Source: Mastigamoeba balamuthi
Lineage: Eukaryota; Evosea; Mastigamoebida; Mastigamoebidae
Assembly (NCBI GenBank): GCA_902651635.1
Contig: CACRSC010000010.1
Span: 303,914 to 367,913, forward strand
Direction: 5' to 3'
Length of the DNA: 64,000 nucleotides
Position 1 is the stretch's first letter. Each line of letters starts with the position of its first letter. Position numbers and translations under genes: made by a program. The notes under the pieces were generated by a model. The model worked only from the letters and a program-made list of their open reading frames with translations. It was not told the origin of the DNA and did no database searches. Positions 52,797 through 64,000 of the stretch are shown here, piece after piece.

Positions 52797-55700
52797 TCAA
52801 TTGACAAGCAGTGCATTGCAGAGCAGAGCCGCGAGTGAAGGAACAAAAAGGGAGGCGGCAAGAGATGCCGGCCTCTCCGACTGGTGAGACGGCCCACTCG
52901 GGAAGCTCGCGTTGCCTGCTGTACTGGCCTGCGCTTCCGAGTGGTAGAAGTGCTCCGAGTTCTCCTGGGGCCCGGCACTGTCTCTCGGGAACCCAGGGGC
53001 CGAGGACAGAGCGGGGGTAACGCCCGCAGCCGCCTTGAAGCTGAAGGCGGGGGACATGACCAGCGACATGCCGCCGTACCCTGCTGCCTGCACCTTGTAC
53101 CAGTACGTCCGTCCCGCCACCACCTGCCTGTCCACGTACTTGTGGTCCACCAGCTGGTTCGCCACCACCTCGTACGGCGCCGTGCTGGTGTCCGCGCGCC
53201 ACACGATGTAGAACACAGCCCTGTCGTCCGTGTCCCACTCGATCGCCACCGATGCGGATCCTCTTGCCGACGCCGGGGGGAGGGCCCTGAAGGTCGCAGG
53301 GGCGTCGGGCCTCGACAGGGGTGCGCTGCCGTAGCTGATGTCCGCAAAGGTGCCGGTGCCCGTGAACAGAGAGATGCCGATGAAGACCTCTGCGTTGAGG
53401 TCGTCCGAGATAAGGCTCCCGTGCGGCGCCCAGTTCTTGCCATCTGGCGACGTGTAGCTCGTCACAAAGTTGCCGCGACGCACGATCTTGGCCCACCCGA
53501 GCCCCGTGATGTCATAGTTCCTCCTGTTGACGGCGTAGCTGCAGCAGGCACCGCGCCAGAAGCTGTTCCAGAAGCCGTTCGAGACCAGCACGCGGACTTG
53601 GCGGGCGTTGGGGGTCGCCTCGAGCCTGTCGATCAGGCGGACCTCGCCCCCGCCCTCGACGACGCGCGCGATGAACGTGGCGTCGCCGTCGAACTTCTTG
53701 TATGCCCACGCCAGGCCCTTGCAGGTCTCGGATCCACCGTCCCCGCCAGCCTCCAGCTGCCACCGGCCTTTGCCAAGGTACTTGCCCTTGCCCGTCTTCG
53801 ACAGGGTGCCCATCGCGAGGAACGTGAGGTTCGACTCCAGAGGTGCCGGGAACGCCTTGGGCTCGACGTAGGGGTCCTTGGGCGGCACCACGGGCGCAGA
53901 CACGTCGATGGTGCGCAGCGGGGCGTACTTGGCCCAGTTGAGGTACTTCCGCGTCATAGGCATCGCCAGCCCCCGCGACTTGTACACGCTGTACGCTGTG
54001 TACATGTAGTCCGTCGCTCGGATCACGTTGTCGAACCCTGGCAGGCCGCTGAACAGGTTGTAGCCAGGACCGAACAGCGTGTACGGCACCTCGGGGACGC
54101 CGGAGACATTGAAGCCGTGGAGCTGACGCTGGGCAGAGTACTCGGACTCGGCCAGCAGCCTGTTGTTGAGGGCCGAGAAGAGGTCGATGCCCTGGATCCA
54201 CGCGACCTCGGCGCACCACACCATGTACCCGAACTGGTTTGCCGCGTGCCCGTTGTCCCTACCAGTGTCGCCCACTTGCCCGCTCAGCAGCGTGTTCATG
54301 AGACCGCCGAACGGGTCAGTGACGATGGCGCTGACGGTCTCGTCGAAGAGCAAGTGGTTGTCGGTGAACACAGCCGTGGCGATGGCGACCTGCAGCTGCA
54401 GGACGCCTGGTTGCCTCCCCAGAGGTGGCTCCCTGCACCTGTGCGCTGTCCCGGGCAGCGCGGAGCGAAGCCGACGGATGTGAGGCGGCCCCACATGTTG
54501 TCGAAGTAGCCGCGGATGAGCTTGTGGCGCTTGGCTGTGTAGTTGGGGTATGTCCTGAACAGGATGTCCACTCCGATGATCCCGTCGAGCGAGTCGGCGC
54601 CCAGGAACGGNGGCCCACGCCAGGCCCTTGCAGGTCTCGGATCCACCGTCCCCGCCAGCCTCCAGCTGCCACCGGCCTTTGCCAAGGTACTTGCCCTTGC
54701 CCGTCTTCGACAGGGTGCCCATCGCGAGGAATGTGAGGTTCGACTCCAGAGGTGCCGGGAACGCCTTGGGCTCGACGTAGGGGTCCTTGGGCGGCACCAC
54801 GGGCGCGGACACGTCGATGGTGCGCAGTGGGGCGTACTTGGCCCAGTTGAGGTACTTCCGCGTCATGGGCATCGCCAGCCCCCGCGACTTGTACACGCTG
54901 TACGCTGTGTACATGTAGTCCGTCGCTCGGATCACGTTGTCGAACCCCGGCAGGCCGCTGAACAGGTTGTAGCCAGGACCGAACAGCGTGTACGGCACCT
55001 CGGGGACACCGGAGACATTGAAGCCGTGGAGCTGACGCTGGGCAGCGTACTCGGACTCGGCCAGAAGCCTGTTGTTGAGGGCCGAGAAGAGGTCGATGCC
55101 CTGGATCCACGCGACCTCAGCGCACCACACCATGTACCCGAACTGGTTTGCCGCGTGCCCAGTGTCCCTACCAGTGTCACCCACCTGCCCGCTCGGCAGC
55201 GTGTTCATCAGACCGCCGAACGGGTCGGTGACAATGGCGCTGACGGTCTCGTCGAAGAGCAGGTGGTTGTCGGTGAACACGGCCGTGGCGATGGAGACCT
55301 GCAGCTGCAGGACTCCCTGGTTGCCTCCCCAGAGGTGGCTCCCTGCGCCTGTGCGCTGTCCCGGGCAGCGCGGAGCGAAGCCGACGGATGTGAGGCGGCC
55401 CCACATGTTGTCGAAGTAGCCGCGGATGAGCTTGTGGCGCTGGGCTGTGTAGTTGGGGTACGTCCCGAACAGAATGTCCGCTCCGATGATCCCGTCGAGC
55501 GAGTCGGCGCCCAGGAACGGGTTCTCAGCACCGCACCACCCCGTCTGCACCGTCGCCCACCTCGACAGAATGTTGATAGCCTTCTCTGTGTTGTTTTACG
55601 GGGTCAGTCCACATACGCCACACAGGGGGAGTGTGTGCGTGCCTGTGGCGTTGTAGTCCTGCTCGACGAACCACACGAAGGCGAGTGACCCCACGTTGTT

Positions 55701-56052
55701 CATGTCCTTGACAAACTCGTTGCGGTGGCTGTCGGGGTTGCGGCACACAATCTCAAAGGGCCCGCGCATGTTGTACCACTTGGACCTTGCCTTCAAGTTG
55801 TACCAGTCCGTCCACGGCTGCAGTACACGTGCTCCGTCAGCTGAGCCCGAGCGCGTGCCGGTGTGGGGAGAGCACTGAGAGGGAAAAAGTGCAACTTGCC
55901 TGTTCGCCGGCCTTGACCTTGTCGCGCAGGAGCTCGAGCTGGCTGCGCGTCCAGATGATGCCCGGGTGCTCGAACTTGCGGTGGATGGGCGTCACCGTGC
56001 GCTGCGAGCACGCGCACGCCGCCAGCAGCGCGAGGACCAGCAACCCTTGCAT
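52797..56052 (-). CDS. Alginate-lyase-like secreted protein, copy A (interrupted by assembly join)
   Basis: Exons 56052-55900, 55817-55643 and 55585 to 52797, the last interrupted at the N (54611). A signal peptide (MQGLLVLALLAACACSQ) precedes HPGIIWTRSQLELLRDKV and DYNATEKAINILSRW, the (alpha/alpha)-toroid start typical of alginate-lyase-type proteins; NQFGYMVWCAEVAWIQGIDL is also visible. A beta-sandwich region (FDGDATFIARVVEGGGEVRL), an FN3-like domain (RTYWYKVQAAG), a Ser/Pro linker and a hydrophobic C-terminus suggesting a GPI anchor follow. Introns 1 and 2 are GC-AG (GCAAGT, GCACGC). One base is missing near 54408 relative to the other copies, probably a contig-end error. Expected length ~735 residues. 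Confidence 0.72.
53705..55519. repeat. ~0.9 kb duplication around a single N inside lyase copy A
   Basis: Bases ~53705-54610 recur at 54612-55519 with a few percent differences. The right block continues into the gene's 5' exons and the left into its 3' end, with one N at 54611. The pattern is the same as at 9562 and 14882. Confidence 0.85.
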
Positions 56053-58808
56053 GAGCCTTGTTGATGTGTGCGTAGTTTATATTGTTGTGGGCGCAGTGGG
56101 CACTGATCTGGAGTGAGTAGGTTGCCCTGTCGTCATTTCTATCCTGTTTCGGTTGAAAAAGTGGATGATACACAGGTTGTCCACTACAACCGCGTAACGG
56201 CCGTCAGCAGACTGCCCGCTCTGGCACGCCAGCAGGTCATGTTCCTCTTGGCGGTATTCGAGTTGTGTACAGAGAATACCGTCAGACAACCAGAATTCAA
56301 GCCTTGAAGAGCGTCGAACCGGAGCACGTTCTAAAAGGTGCAGGCAATGACAAGCCTGTCGCCCATTTCTTACACTATCTTCCATAGCCCAGTAGACTAA
56401 GCAGATAATCGCCTGTTTCGATCAGCTGTCGAGTCGTCATGGTCGCCCCAGTACAAGGCACATGGGTTCAGGTGACGTTTTCGATGCTGCTGCTTGCAGA
56501 CAAGTCCGGTTGCCCTCAAGCAGGCTCACAGCACAGCAATCACGGATGCCAGTATTTCGCAACCACCGGGAGAGACCCAACAAGCCACCGCCAGTGGTTC
56601 GTGAGTGCTCACCACCAGCCGGTGCTGGTGTACCCTTCTGCAGACATCAGCCATCACAAACGAATGCGGGAGCCGCTGACGAACACGCCGATGGTCTTGT
56701 GGGTGACGAACCCGATGACGTCATAAATAAAAGCATTCCGTTGAAGCTGACTACTCACATACTATTTGGTCTTTAGTTTTGTTTGAGGATTAGGCTTACT
56801 CATCCCGAGGACCACATGACTCAAAGATAGTTCTGTTTCTTCCCATCTGCTCATTGTGGCCCTCCCCTCCTCCTTGATTAACAGTTTATGATTTTTCTGT
56901 CCATCCGAGCTCGTTTCTTGAGCCATTGGTTATTGGCTTCGATTCCTGTAGCCGTGTTTCAGGGAGAGGAGAGCACTTCTGGATGATAATGCAGTTGTTG
57001 TGAATGAAAAGTGGTTCTGTATCCAGAAAAGAAAATAACGAGAAGCCAAGCTGGCAGAACAACTCCCTCGTTTAGCCTGAAGCCTGCTGTTACCTAAGAG
57101 AGCATCATCATGCCTCTTTTCATCAACTTAAACAAGAGTTCATCATACAGCCCTTCACTGCTTCTATCACCATTTGTTTTTCAATCAACACAATTAAGCA
57201 GTGATAAACTAAAACCTGCACTCATGTTCTGAAAGCTCTTCCGAGGCAATCACACACCATAGAAGCAATGGATCATGCACAATGAGTTCACCTGGAACGG
57301 AAACAGGAACCTTAAGATTAAAATCGTTATCAATTGGCAGAAATTGCAGTCTCAATTGAGTACTAACTTAGTGCTTTAAAGCAGTCCAATTTAACTGAAG
57401 AACAGATTTCACAAATGATTTATTTTTGGGTATTGGTCACTTGTGATGGCATTTGGCCACATGGGAAGTGGTTGCCGGAGTGATAACCATGGCAGCTGCA
57501 GCAGCACACTGGGTGTGCTTCTGGGCCTTGGTTGCAGTGTGCTGGTTCTCAGCCTGGGTGAGCTCACTAAGGAAGTTCGTCTGTGATGAGCTTGTTCTTC
57601 ATTAACAGGTGGAACTTAGTGGGCTTGGAATGCTGCACAGAGGCATTTGCCAGGTTCACACCCTTCATGCTGAGCTTTTTTGGCATGAGTAAGGCTAGAG
57701 CTCGTGATCCCTTCCTTTTTGTGTTCTTTGGCTGTGAAGTACTTGCCAGCCTCTGAGCACTCAGTCATGTCAGCCAGGAGGCGCTGCCTGTGCAGCATGC
57801 ACTGGGAAGAACGGTGCTGCTTTTCTCTTATTAGGCAGGAAACATATTCATTGATTATAATTGACTTCTTTAATTCTGCACTAAATTTGGCACTAATTGT
57901 GTAAGGTCGCAGTAATGACTAAATGCCTATTAAACGTTACATATGCTATAAAGGGCATTCCCATAAGGAATATTACATGTGTATTTGTATAAAGAATTCA
58001 CAGGATTTGTCATACAGTGTGCTATTGGCTGATTGGGAAAAGATATGAACTCAAAATGAAACCACTACCATAGATAACATACGAAGATCCCTTTGAAATT
58101 CCAATTCCAATATTGAATAGCAGTGTGGCTAGATTGATTATGAAAGTAGGATTTTACACAAATAAAATCAACTGAAACAGCACAATAAGAGTATGAAAGT
58201 ACAGAATGACACATTACCTCAGATCAGCGGATTTTGACACACAATCTTAAGTTTCCGAAAAGTGGGCCATAGTATGTGAAGGGTTAGTGAAGACTGAATC
58301 CAAAATTGATATTGAGCAGGTGCACAAATATTGGGCAAATTCGTGAAGAAGCTCCAGGGTATTAGTTTCACACTTTAACCATTCACTGAACAGCTCTGCA
58401 AACTGGTTTGATTACTTTGTGGTGTGCTTTGGTCTGGTTATACAACAACTTGATCAAGAGAATTGGAAACCTCACTGGCAAGACAAATATGATATGCAGG
58501 CCAGAGCAGGAGAAAGGCGTTGTGTATGGCTTTCTGCCCTTGGGTAACTGATCGTCTCTCAGATCGCACATGGCCTCGTGCTGGATGGAAAGGGAGTTCC
58601 AAGAACCAGTTTTCTCTCATTGTCATAAGTCCGTCTATTCGCCTCTGGTTGTTTTCTCTTTTGTGTCAGGATGTCACTGAATGTAGTTCAACAAATCACT
58701 TGCATACTCAATACACATGCCAAAGTTCCAAAATCACAAGGATCTTCTTGAAATAAGCTGCAAGCGGGCATAATCGGTCCAACTTGTTTCTAATGCATTT
58801 TCTGAGAA
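56053..58808. other. Long intergenic region with an AT-rich island
   Basis: 56100-56400 is a diverged copy of 61200-61560 (upstream flank of the paralogous gene). From ~56750 to ~58800 the composition turns clearly AT-rich, unlike the rest of the window, with no open frame above ~80 codons and no visible terminal repeats. The last ~100 bp before 58808 resemble 52680-52800, the 3' flank of copy A. I cannot support any gene here. Confidence 0.6.
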
Positions 58809-61179
58809 TCAATTGACAAGCAGTGCATAGCAGAGAAGAGCAGCGAGCGAAGGAACAAAAAGGGAGGCGGCAAGAGATGCTGGCCTCTCTGACGACTTCT
58901 GCGACGGCCCACTCATGAAGCTCGTGTTGTTGTTGCCTGCTGCGCTGGCCGGCGTGTCCTGGTCCGAGTAGCTCGACTGCCCCGAGTTCGCCTGAGGGAC
59001 AGCACTGTCTCCCGGGAACCCAGGTGCCGAGGACAGAGCGGGGGTAACCCCCGCGGCCGCTGTGAAGTTGAACGCGGGGGACGTGAAGAGCGAGTCGCCG
59101 CTGTATCCGGCTGCCTGCACCTTGTACCAGTACGTCCGTCCCGCCACCACCTGCCTGTCCACGTACTTGTGGTCCGCCAGGTAGTTCGCCACCACCTCGT
59201 ACGGCGCCGTGCTGTTGTCCGCGCGCCACACGTAGTAGTACACAGCCCTGTCGTCCGTGTCCCACTCCAGCGCCACCGACGCGGCTCCGCTTGCCGACGC
59301 CGTGGGGAGGGCCCTGAGGGTCGCAGGGGCGTCGGGCCTCGACAGGGGTGCGCTGCCGTAGCTGATGTCCGCGAAAGTGCCAGAGCCCGCGTATACAGAG
59401 ATGCCGATGAAGACCTCTGCATTGAGGTTGTCCAGGACCAGGTTCGAGTGCGGCGCCCAGCTCTTGCCGTCGGGCGACGTGTAGCTCGTCACAAAGTTGC
59501 CGCGACGCACTATCTTGGCCCACCCGAGCCCCGCGATGTTATAGCCCCTCCTCGAGACGGCGTAGCTGCAGCAGGCACCGCGCCAGAAGTTGTTCCAGAA
59601 GTTGTTCGACACCAGCACGCGGACCTGGCGGGCGTTGGGGGTCGCCTCGAGCCTGTCGATCAGGCGGACCTCGCCCCCGCCCTCCGCAATGCGCGCGATG
59701 AACGTGGCGTCGCCGTCGAACTTCTTGTATGCCCACGCCAGGCCCTTGCAGGTCTCGTAGCCACCGTCCCCGTTGGCCTCCAGCTTCCACTTACCATCGC
59801 CCAGGAACGTCCCCTTCCCGGAACGCCACAGAGTGCCCATCGCCCGGAACGTGAGGTTCGACTCCAGAGGTGCCGGGAACGCCTTGGGCTCGACGTAGGG
59901 GTCCTTGGGCGGCACCACGGGCGCGGACACGTCGATGGTGCGCAGCGGGGCGTACTTGGTCCAGTTGAGGTACATCTGAGTCATCGGCATCGCCAATCCC
60001 CGCGACTTGTACACGCTGTACGCTGTGTACATGTAGTCCGTCGCTCTCACGACCCTGTCGAACCCCGGCAGGCCTCCAAACAGGTTGTAGCCAGGACCGA
60101 ACAGCGTGTACGGCACCTCGGGGACGCCGTCGACGCCGAAACCGTGGAGCTGACGCTGGGCAGAGTACTCGGACTCGGCCAGCAGCCTGTTGTTGAGGGC
60201 CGAGAAGAGGTCGATGCCCTGGATCCACGCGACCTCAGCGCACCACACCATGTACCCGAACTGGTTTGCCGCGTGCCCAGTGTCCCTCCCAGTGTCGCCC
60301 ACCTGCCCGCTCGGCAGCGTGTTCATGAGACCGCCGAACGGGTCGGTGACAATGGCGCTGACGGTCTCGTCGAAGAGCAAGTGGTTGTCGGTGAACACAG
60401 CCGTGGCGATGGCGACCTGCAGCTGCAGGACGCCCTGGTTGCCGCCCCAGAGGTGGCTCCCTGCGCCCGTGCGGTGGCCCCAGCAGAGCGGAGCGAAGCC
60501 GACGGATGTGAGGCGGCCCCACATGTTGTCGAAGTAGCCGCGGATGAGCTTGTGGCGCTGGGCTGTGTAGTTGGGGTATGTCCCGAACAGGATGTCCGCT
60601 CCGATGATCCCGTCGAGCGAGTCGGCGCCCAGGAAAGGGTTCTCAGCACCACACCACCCCTTGTGCACCGTCGCCCACCTCGACAGAATGTCGATCGCCT
60701 TCTCTGTGTTGTTGAACAGAGTCAGTGGCTTCCACAATTGTCACACAGTGCGCGTGTGACTTGTCGTGCCTGCGGCGTTGTAGTCCTGCTCGACAAACCA
60801 CACGAAGGCGAGCGACCCCACGTTGTTCATGTCCTTGACAAACTCGTTGCGGCGGCTGTCAGGGTTGCGGCACACCGTCTCGAAGGGCCCGCGCATGTTG
60901 TACCACTTGGACCCCGCCCTCCAGTTGTACCAGTCCTTCCACGGCTGCAGTACACGTGCTCCGTCAGCCGAGCCCGAGCGCGTGCCGGTGTGGGGAGAGC
61001 ACTGAGGGGGGAAAAGTGCAACTTGCCTGTTCGCCGGCCTTGACCTTGTCGCGCAGGAGCTCGAGCTGGCTGCGCGTCCAGATGATGCCCGGGTGCTCGA
61101 ACTTGCGGTTGATGGGCGTCACCGTGCGCTGCGAGCACGCGCACGCCGCCAGCAGCGCGAGGACCAGCAACCCTTGCAT
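58809..61179 (-). CDS. Alginate-lyase-like secreted protein, copy B (complete, 740 aa)
   Basis: Exons 61179-61027, 60944-60770 and 60703-58809 join in phase to 740 residues. The domain order is a signal peptide ending near ACACSQ; an alginate-lyase-like helical toroid (~25-370) with NPFLGADSLDGIIGADILFG and NQFGYMVWCAEVAWIQGIDL; a beta-sandwich domain (~390-560) with FIARIAEGGGEVRLIDRLEA and FVTSYTSPDGKSWAPHSNLV; an FN3-like domain (~570-660); a Ser/Thr-rich linker; and a C-terminal hydrophobic segment (ASLFVPSLAALLCYALLV) fitting a GPI signal. Both introns are GC-AG (donors GCAAGT and GCACGA). It probably depolymerises acidic polysaccharide at the cell surface; the substrate is inferred only from fold resemblance. 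Confidence 0.8.
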
Positions 61180-62119
61180 GAGCCTTGTTGATGTCGGCGT
61201 GATTATGTTATTGTGGGCGCTGGATACTGTGGGTGCGTGCCCCTGTTGTCGAAGCTCACAGGAAAAACGTGCGTTTCTGAGCTGTTTCGGTTGGAAAAAG
61301 TGGATGTTTCACAGGTTATCCAGAACACTGCACAACTGCCCCCCCGACATCACGCAGCAGCCTGCCCGCTCTGCTAAGAGAGCAGGGTCGCGTAGCGCTT
61401 GTCATATTCGAGGAGAACAGCGTTCGTAATGAGAAAACCGGCAGGCAACCAGAATTCCCTGAGCCCTTGAAGAGTGCCGAACCGGAGCGCGTTCTGAAAG
61501 GAAAAGCGCCAGCCACCCACACAACTAATGACAATGATCGCCATTGGGTGAAATCTTCCAAAGCCCCGGGGCGGCGCCGCAGCGGCCGTGCTCTGCCGTG
61601 GTTGCCCGAGTATTCGGCACGCGGAAACAGAGCTCCAAGATGTCACAAGAGGACGCGTATCTACTGGCGAGATACTGGGAGGGCGAGCAGGAGAACTCCC
61701 ATCTCGCAAACAGCTCGAACGTTGGAGCAATCAGTTAGCAGCCGTAGCAATCGTCCCTCTACGGGGTGTGCGCGTGTTGTTAGACGTGCTCTCTGGCTGG
61801 AACCGGCACAGCGCTCGCGGCAGCCGTCCTCTTCGCTGATGTCCCTGGGTGGTGAGTGCACCAACCGATCGCAGTTCAGCCAGTGCGTTGCAGTAGTCTT
61901 CCTCCATAAAGGTGCTCGAACGTCTGTCGCTTGCACGTGACATCAGTCGAGCTCTCTGCGGCCTGCTTGGCGTCCTCAAGTGAGGGACTGGCTCGGCAAC
62001 CCTATCAATGCCCGCACACCCACACATTCGGAGCAACTGACGCAAATTGAGGGCCGTTGTTATCTCTGTGCATTGCCCCCCAGGCAGTCTGACGGGTGTT
62101 CGCATTGTGAGATCGCGGT
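61180..62119. other. Spacer between lyase copies B and C
   Basis: The first ~380 bp resemble 56053-56390, so the duplication unit includes upstream DNA. The rest has short open frames of no clear merit. No RATATY element was noticed before either lyase start. Confidence 0.55.
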
Positions 62120-64000
62120 CTACGCGAAGAGCATTGCCACGATGAGGACTGCCTCAAGCAACGGCGCTGCGAGAGGCACAGCTGTTCCTGTTGGCTTGTC
62201 GCTCGCCGAGGAAGGCTTGCTCAGGGAGCCCCCTGAGGACTTGGCGCTGCTCGCATGTGTCTCGGGCACGGCACTGCTTGCCGATGTCTCGGGCACGGCG
62301 CTGCCCGAGGCTGTGGCATTTACGGCCGGAGACGTGAAGAGCGAGTCGCCGCTGTACCCTGCTGCCTGCACCTTGTACCAGTACGTCCGTCCCGCCACCA
62401 CCTGCATGTCCACGTACTTGTGGTCCGCCAGGTAGTTCGCCACCACCGCGTACGGCGCTGTGCTGTTGTCCGCCCGCCACACGTAGTAGTACACAGCCCT
62501 GTCGTCCGTGTCCCACTCCAGCGCCACCGACGCGGCTCCGCTTGCCGACGCCGGGGGGAGGGCCCTGAGGGTCGCAGGGGCGTCGGGCCTCGACAGGGGT
62601 GCGCTGCCGTAGCTGATGTCCGCGAAGGTGCCAGAGCCCGCGTACACAGAGATGCCGATGAAGACCTCTGCGTTGAGGTTGTCCAGGACCAGGTTCGAGT
62701 GCGGCGCCCAGCTCTTGCCGTCTGGCGACGTGTAGCTTGTCACAAAGTTGCCGCGGCGCACAATCTTGGCCCACCCGAGCCCCGCGATGGCGTATTTCCT
62801 CCTCGAGACGGCGTAGCTGCAGCAGGCGCCGCGCCAGAAGCTGTTCCAGAAGTTGTTCGAGACCAGCACGCGGACTTGGCGGGCGTTGGGGGTCGCCTCG
62901 AGCCTGTCGATCAGGCGGACCTCGCCCCCGCCCTCGGCAATGCGCGCGATGAACGTGGCGTCGCCGTCGAACTTCTTGTAGGCCCACGCCAGGCCCTTGC
63001 ACGCCTCGTCTCCGCCGTCGACACCGCCTGCGTCGATCAGCCACTTGCCGTCGCCCAGGAACTTGCCCTTGCCTGTCTTCCACAGGGTGCCCATCGCAAG
63101 GAACGTGAGGTTCGACTCCAGAGGTGCCGGGAACGCATTGGGCTCGACGTAGGGGTCCTTGGGCGGCACCACGGGCGCGGACACGTCGATGGTGCGCAAC
63201 GGGGCGTACTTGGTCCAGTTGAGGTACATCTGAGTCATGGGCATCGCCAGCCCCCGCGACTTGTACACGCTGTACGCTGTGTACATGTAGTCCGTCGCTC
63301 GGATCACGTTGTCGAACCCCGGCAGGCCGCCGAACAGGTTGTAGCCAGGACCGAACAGCGTGTACGGCACCTCGGGGACGCCGGAGACGTTGAAGCCGTG
63401 GAGCTGGCGCTGGGCAGAGTACTCGGACTCGGCCAGCAGCCTGTTGTTGAGGGCCGAGAAGAGATCGATGCCCTGGATCCACGCGACCTCAGCGCACCAC
63501 ACCATGTACCCGAACTGGTTCGCCGCGTGCCCAGTGTCCCTCCCAGTGTCGCCCACCTGCCCGCTCGGCAGCGTGTTCATGAGACCGCCGAACGGGTCGG
63601 TGACGATGGCGCTGACGGTCTCGTCGAAGAGCAGGTGGTTGTCTGTGAACACAGCCGTGGCGATGGCGACCTGCAGCTGCAGGACGCCCTGGTTGCCTCC
63701 CCAGAGGTGGCTCCCTGCACCCGTGCGGTGGCCCCAGCAGAGCGGAGCGAAGCCGACGGACGTGAGGCGGCCCCACATGTTGTCGAAGTAGCCGCGGATG
63801 AGCTTGTGGCGCTGGGCTGTGTAGTTGGGGTACGTCCCGAACAGGATGTCCGCTCCGATGATCCCGTCGAGCGAGTCGGCGCCCAGGAAAGGGTTCTCAG
63901 CACCGCACCACCCCGTCTGCACCGTCGCCCACCTCGACAGAATGTCGATCGCCTTCTCTGTGTTGTTGAACAGAGTCAGTGGCTTCCACAATTGTCACAC
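62120..64000 (-). CDS. Alginate-lyase-like secreted protein, copy C (5' end beyond window)
   Basis: The third exon (63957-62120, 613 codons with stop) is complete and begins EKAIDILSRWATVQTGWCG; the window ends inside intron 2, so the signal-peptide exons lie outside. Domains are as in copy B and the toroid part is nearly identical, but the region after LGDGKWLIDAGG and the C-terminal linker differ (SASSAVPETHASSAKSS). The C-terminus is again hydrophobic (APLLEAVLIVAMLFA), consistent with GPI anchoring. It is closer to copy B than to copy A in most of the catalytic region. Confidence 0.78.

Noticed and set aside
52797-55550. A ~917-residue lyase open frame through the N at 54611
   Set aside because: It contains the same ~300 residues twice with a frameshifted stretch between. 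It is explained by the unmerged contig overlap.
57616-57904. Short open frames on both strands in the AT-rich island
   Set aside because: At most 66 codons, no recognisable family, and base texture unlike the genes of this window.
1-64000. CRISPR arrays, bacterial operons, insertion sequences or retroelements
   Set aside because: No spaced short repeats, no Shine-Dalgarno-led gene runs, no transposase, integrase or reverse-transcriptase motifs, and no terminal repeats were seen. The intron-rich genes are plainly eukaryotic.

Overview
Nuclear genome sequence of a GC-rich, gene-dense unicellular eukaryote. The genes have many short introns (mostly 50-110 nt), use the standard code with all three stops, and sit close together on both strands. 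The mix suggests an amoeboflagellate. LRRC23, a radial-spoke protein, and a dynein light intermediate chain imply a motile axoneme. BRK1 of the SCAR/WAVE complex implies actin-driven pseudopods. My best guess is an amoebozoan of the Mastigamoeba type, but nothing in the window proves this.

Layout. 0.9-6.4 kb (minus): a coiled-coil protein, a secreted M60-like protein lacking the zinc motif, and an unidentified gene. 7.4-16 kb: an ankyrin/coiled-coil protein (+), a reticulon-like ER membrane protein (-), NTF2 (-) and LRRC23 (+). 16.1-23.3 kb: a secreted GH29 alpha-L-fucosidase (-), the SNARE YKT6 (-) and a 902-residue coiled-coil protein (+). 23.9-32.3 kb (+): one very large gene whose 14 exons keep frame through EF hands, a CAMK/SNF1-type kinase, a KA1-like region, a P-loop GTPase, a zinc ribbon and a long Ala/Pro/Gln tail. 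This is the most striking locus here. 32.7-39.3 kb: CSN8, BRK1, a SERBP1/Stm1-like protein (-, its 5' part lost in a 750-N gap) and a multipass membrane protein (+). 39.5-49.3 kb (all minus): a coiled coil with short repeats, the ESCRT-I subunit TSG101/Vps23, a PP2C phosphatase, a dynein light intermediate chain and ribosomal protein uL24 (RPL26). 49.6-52.6 kb (+): calcineurin A. 52.8-64 kb (minus): three tandem paralogues of a secreted, probably GPI-anchored alginate-lyase-like protein, the first two separated by a 2 kb AT-rich island.

Genome-level signals. (1) A short RATATY element (GATATT/AATATC/GATATC), often as a close pair, lies 20-160 nt upstream of about a dozen start codons. (2) 5' splice sites are dominated by GTGCG and GTGAG, and at least six introns read best as GC-AG, several with the donor GCACGC. 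(3) Three isolated single Ns each sit between two near-identical 0.9-1.4 kb blocks. These look like unmerged contig overlaps (alleles or very recent copies), so the apparent partial gene duplications around 9.56, 14.88 and 54.61 kb should not be counted as extra genes.

Exon boundaries were placed by hand from splice dinucleotides, reading-phase continuity and family resemblance. Protein names come from recognising motifs; no database search was run.
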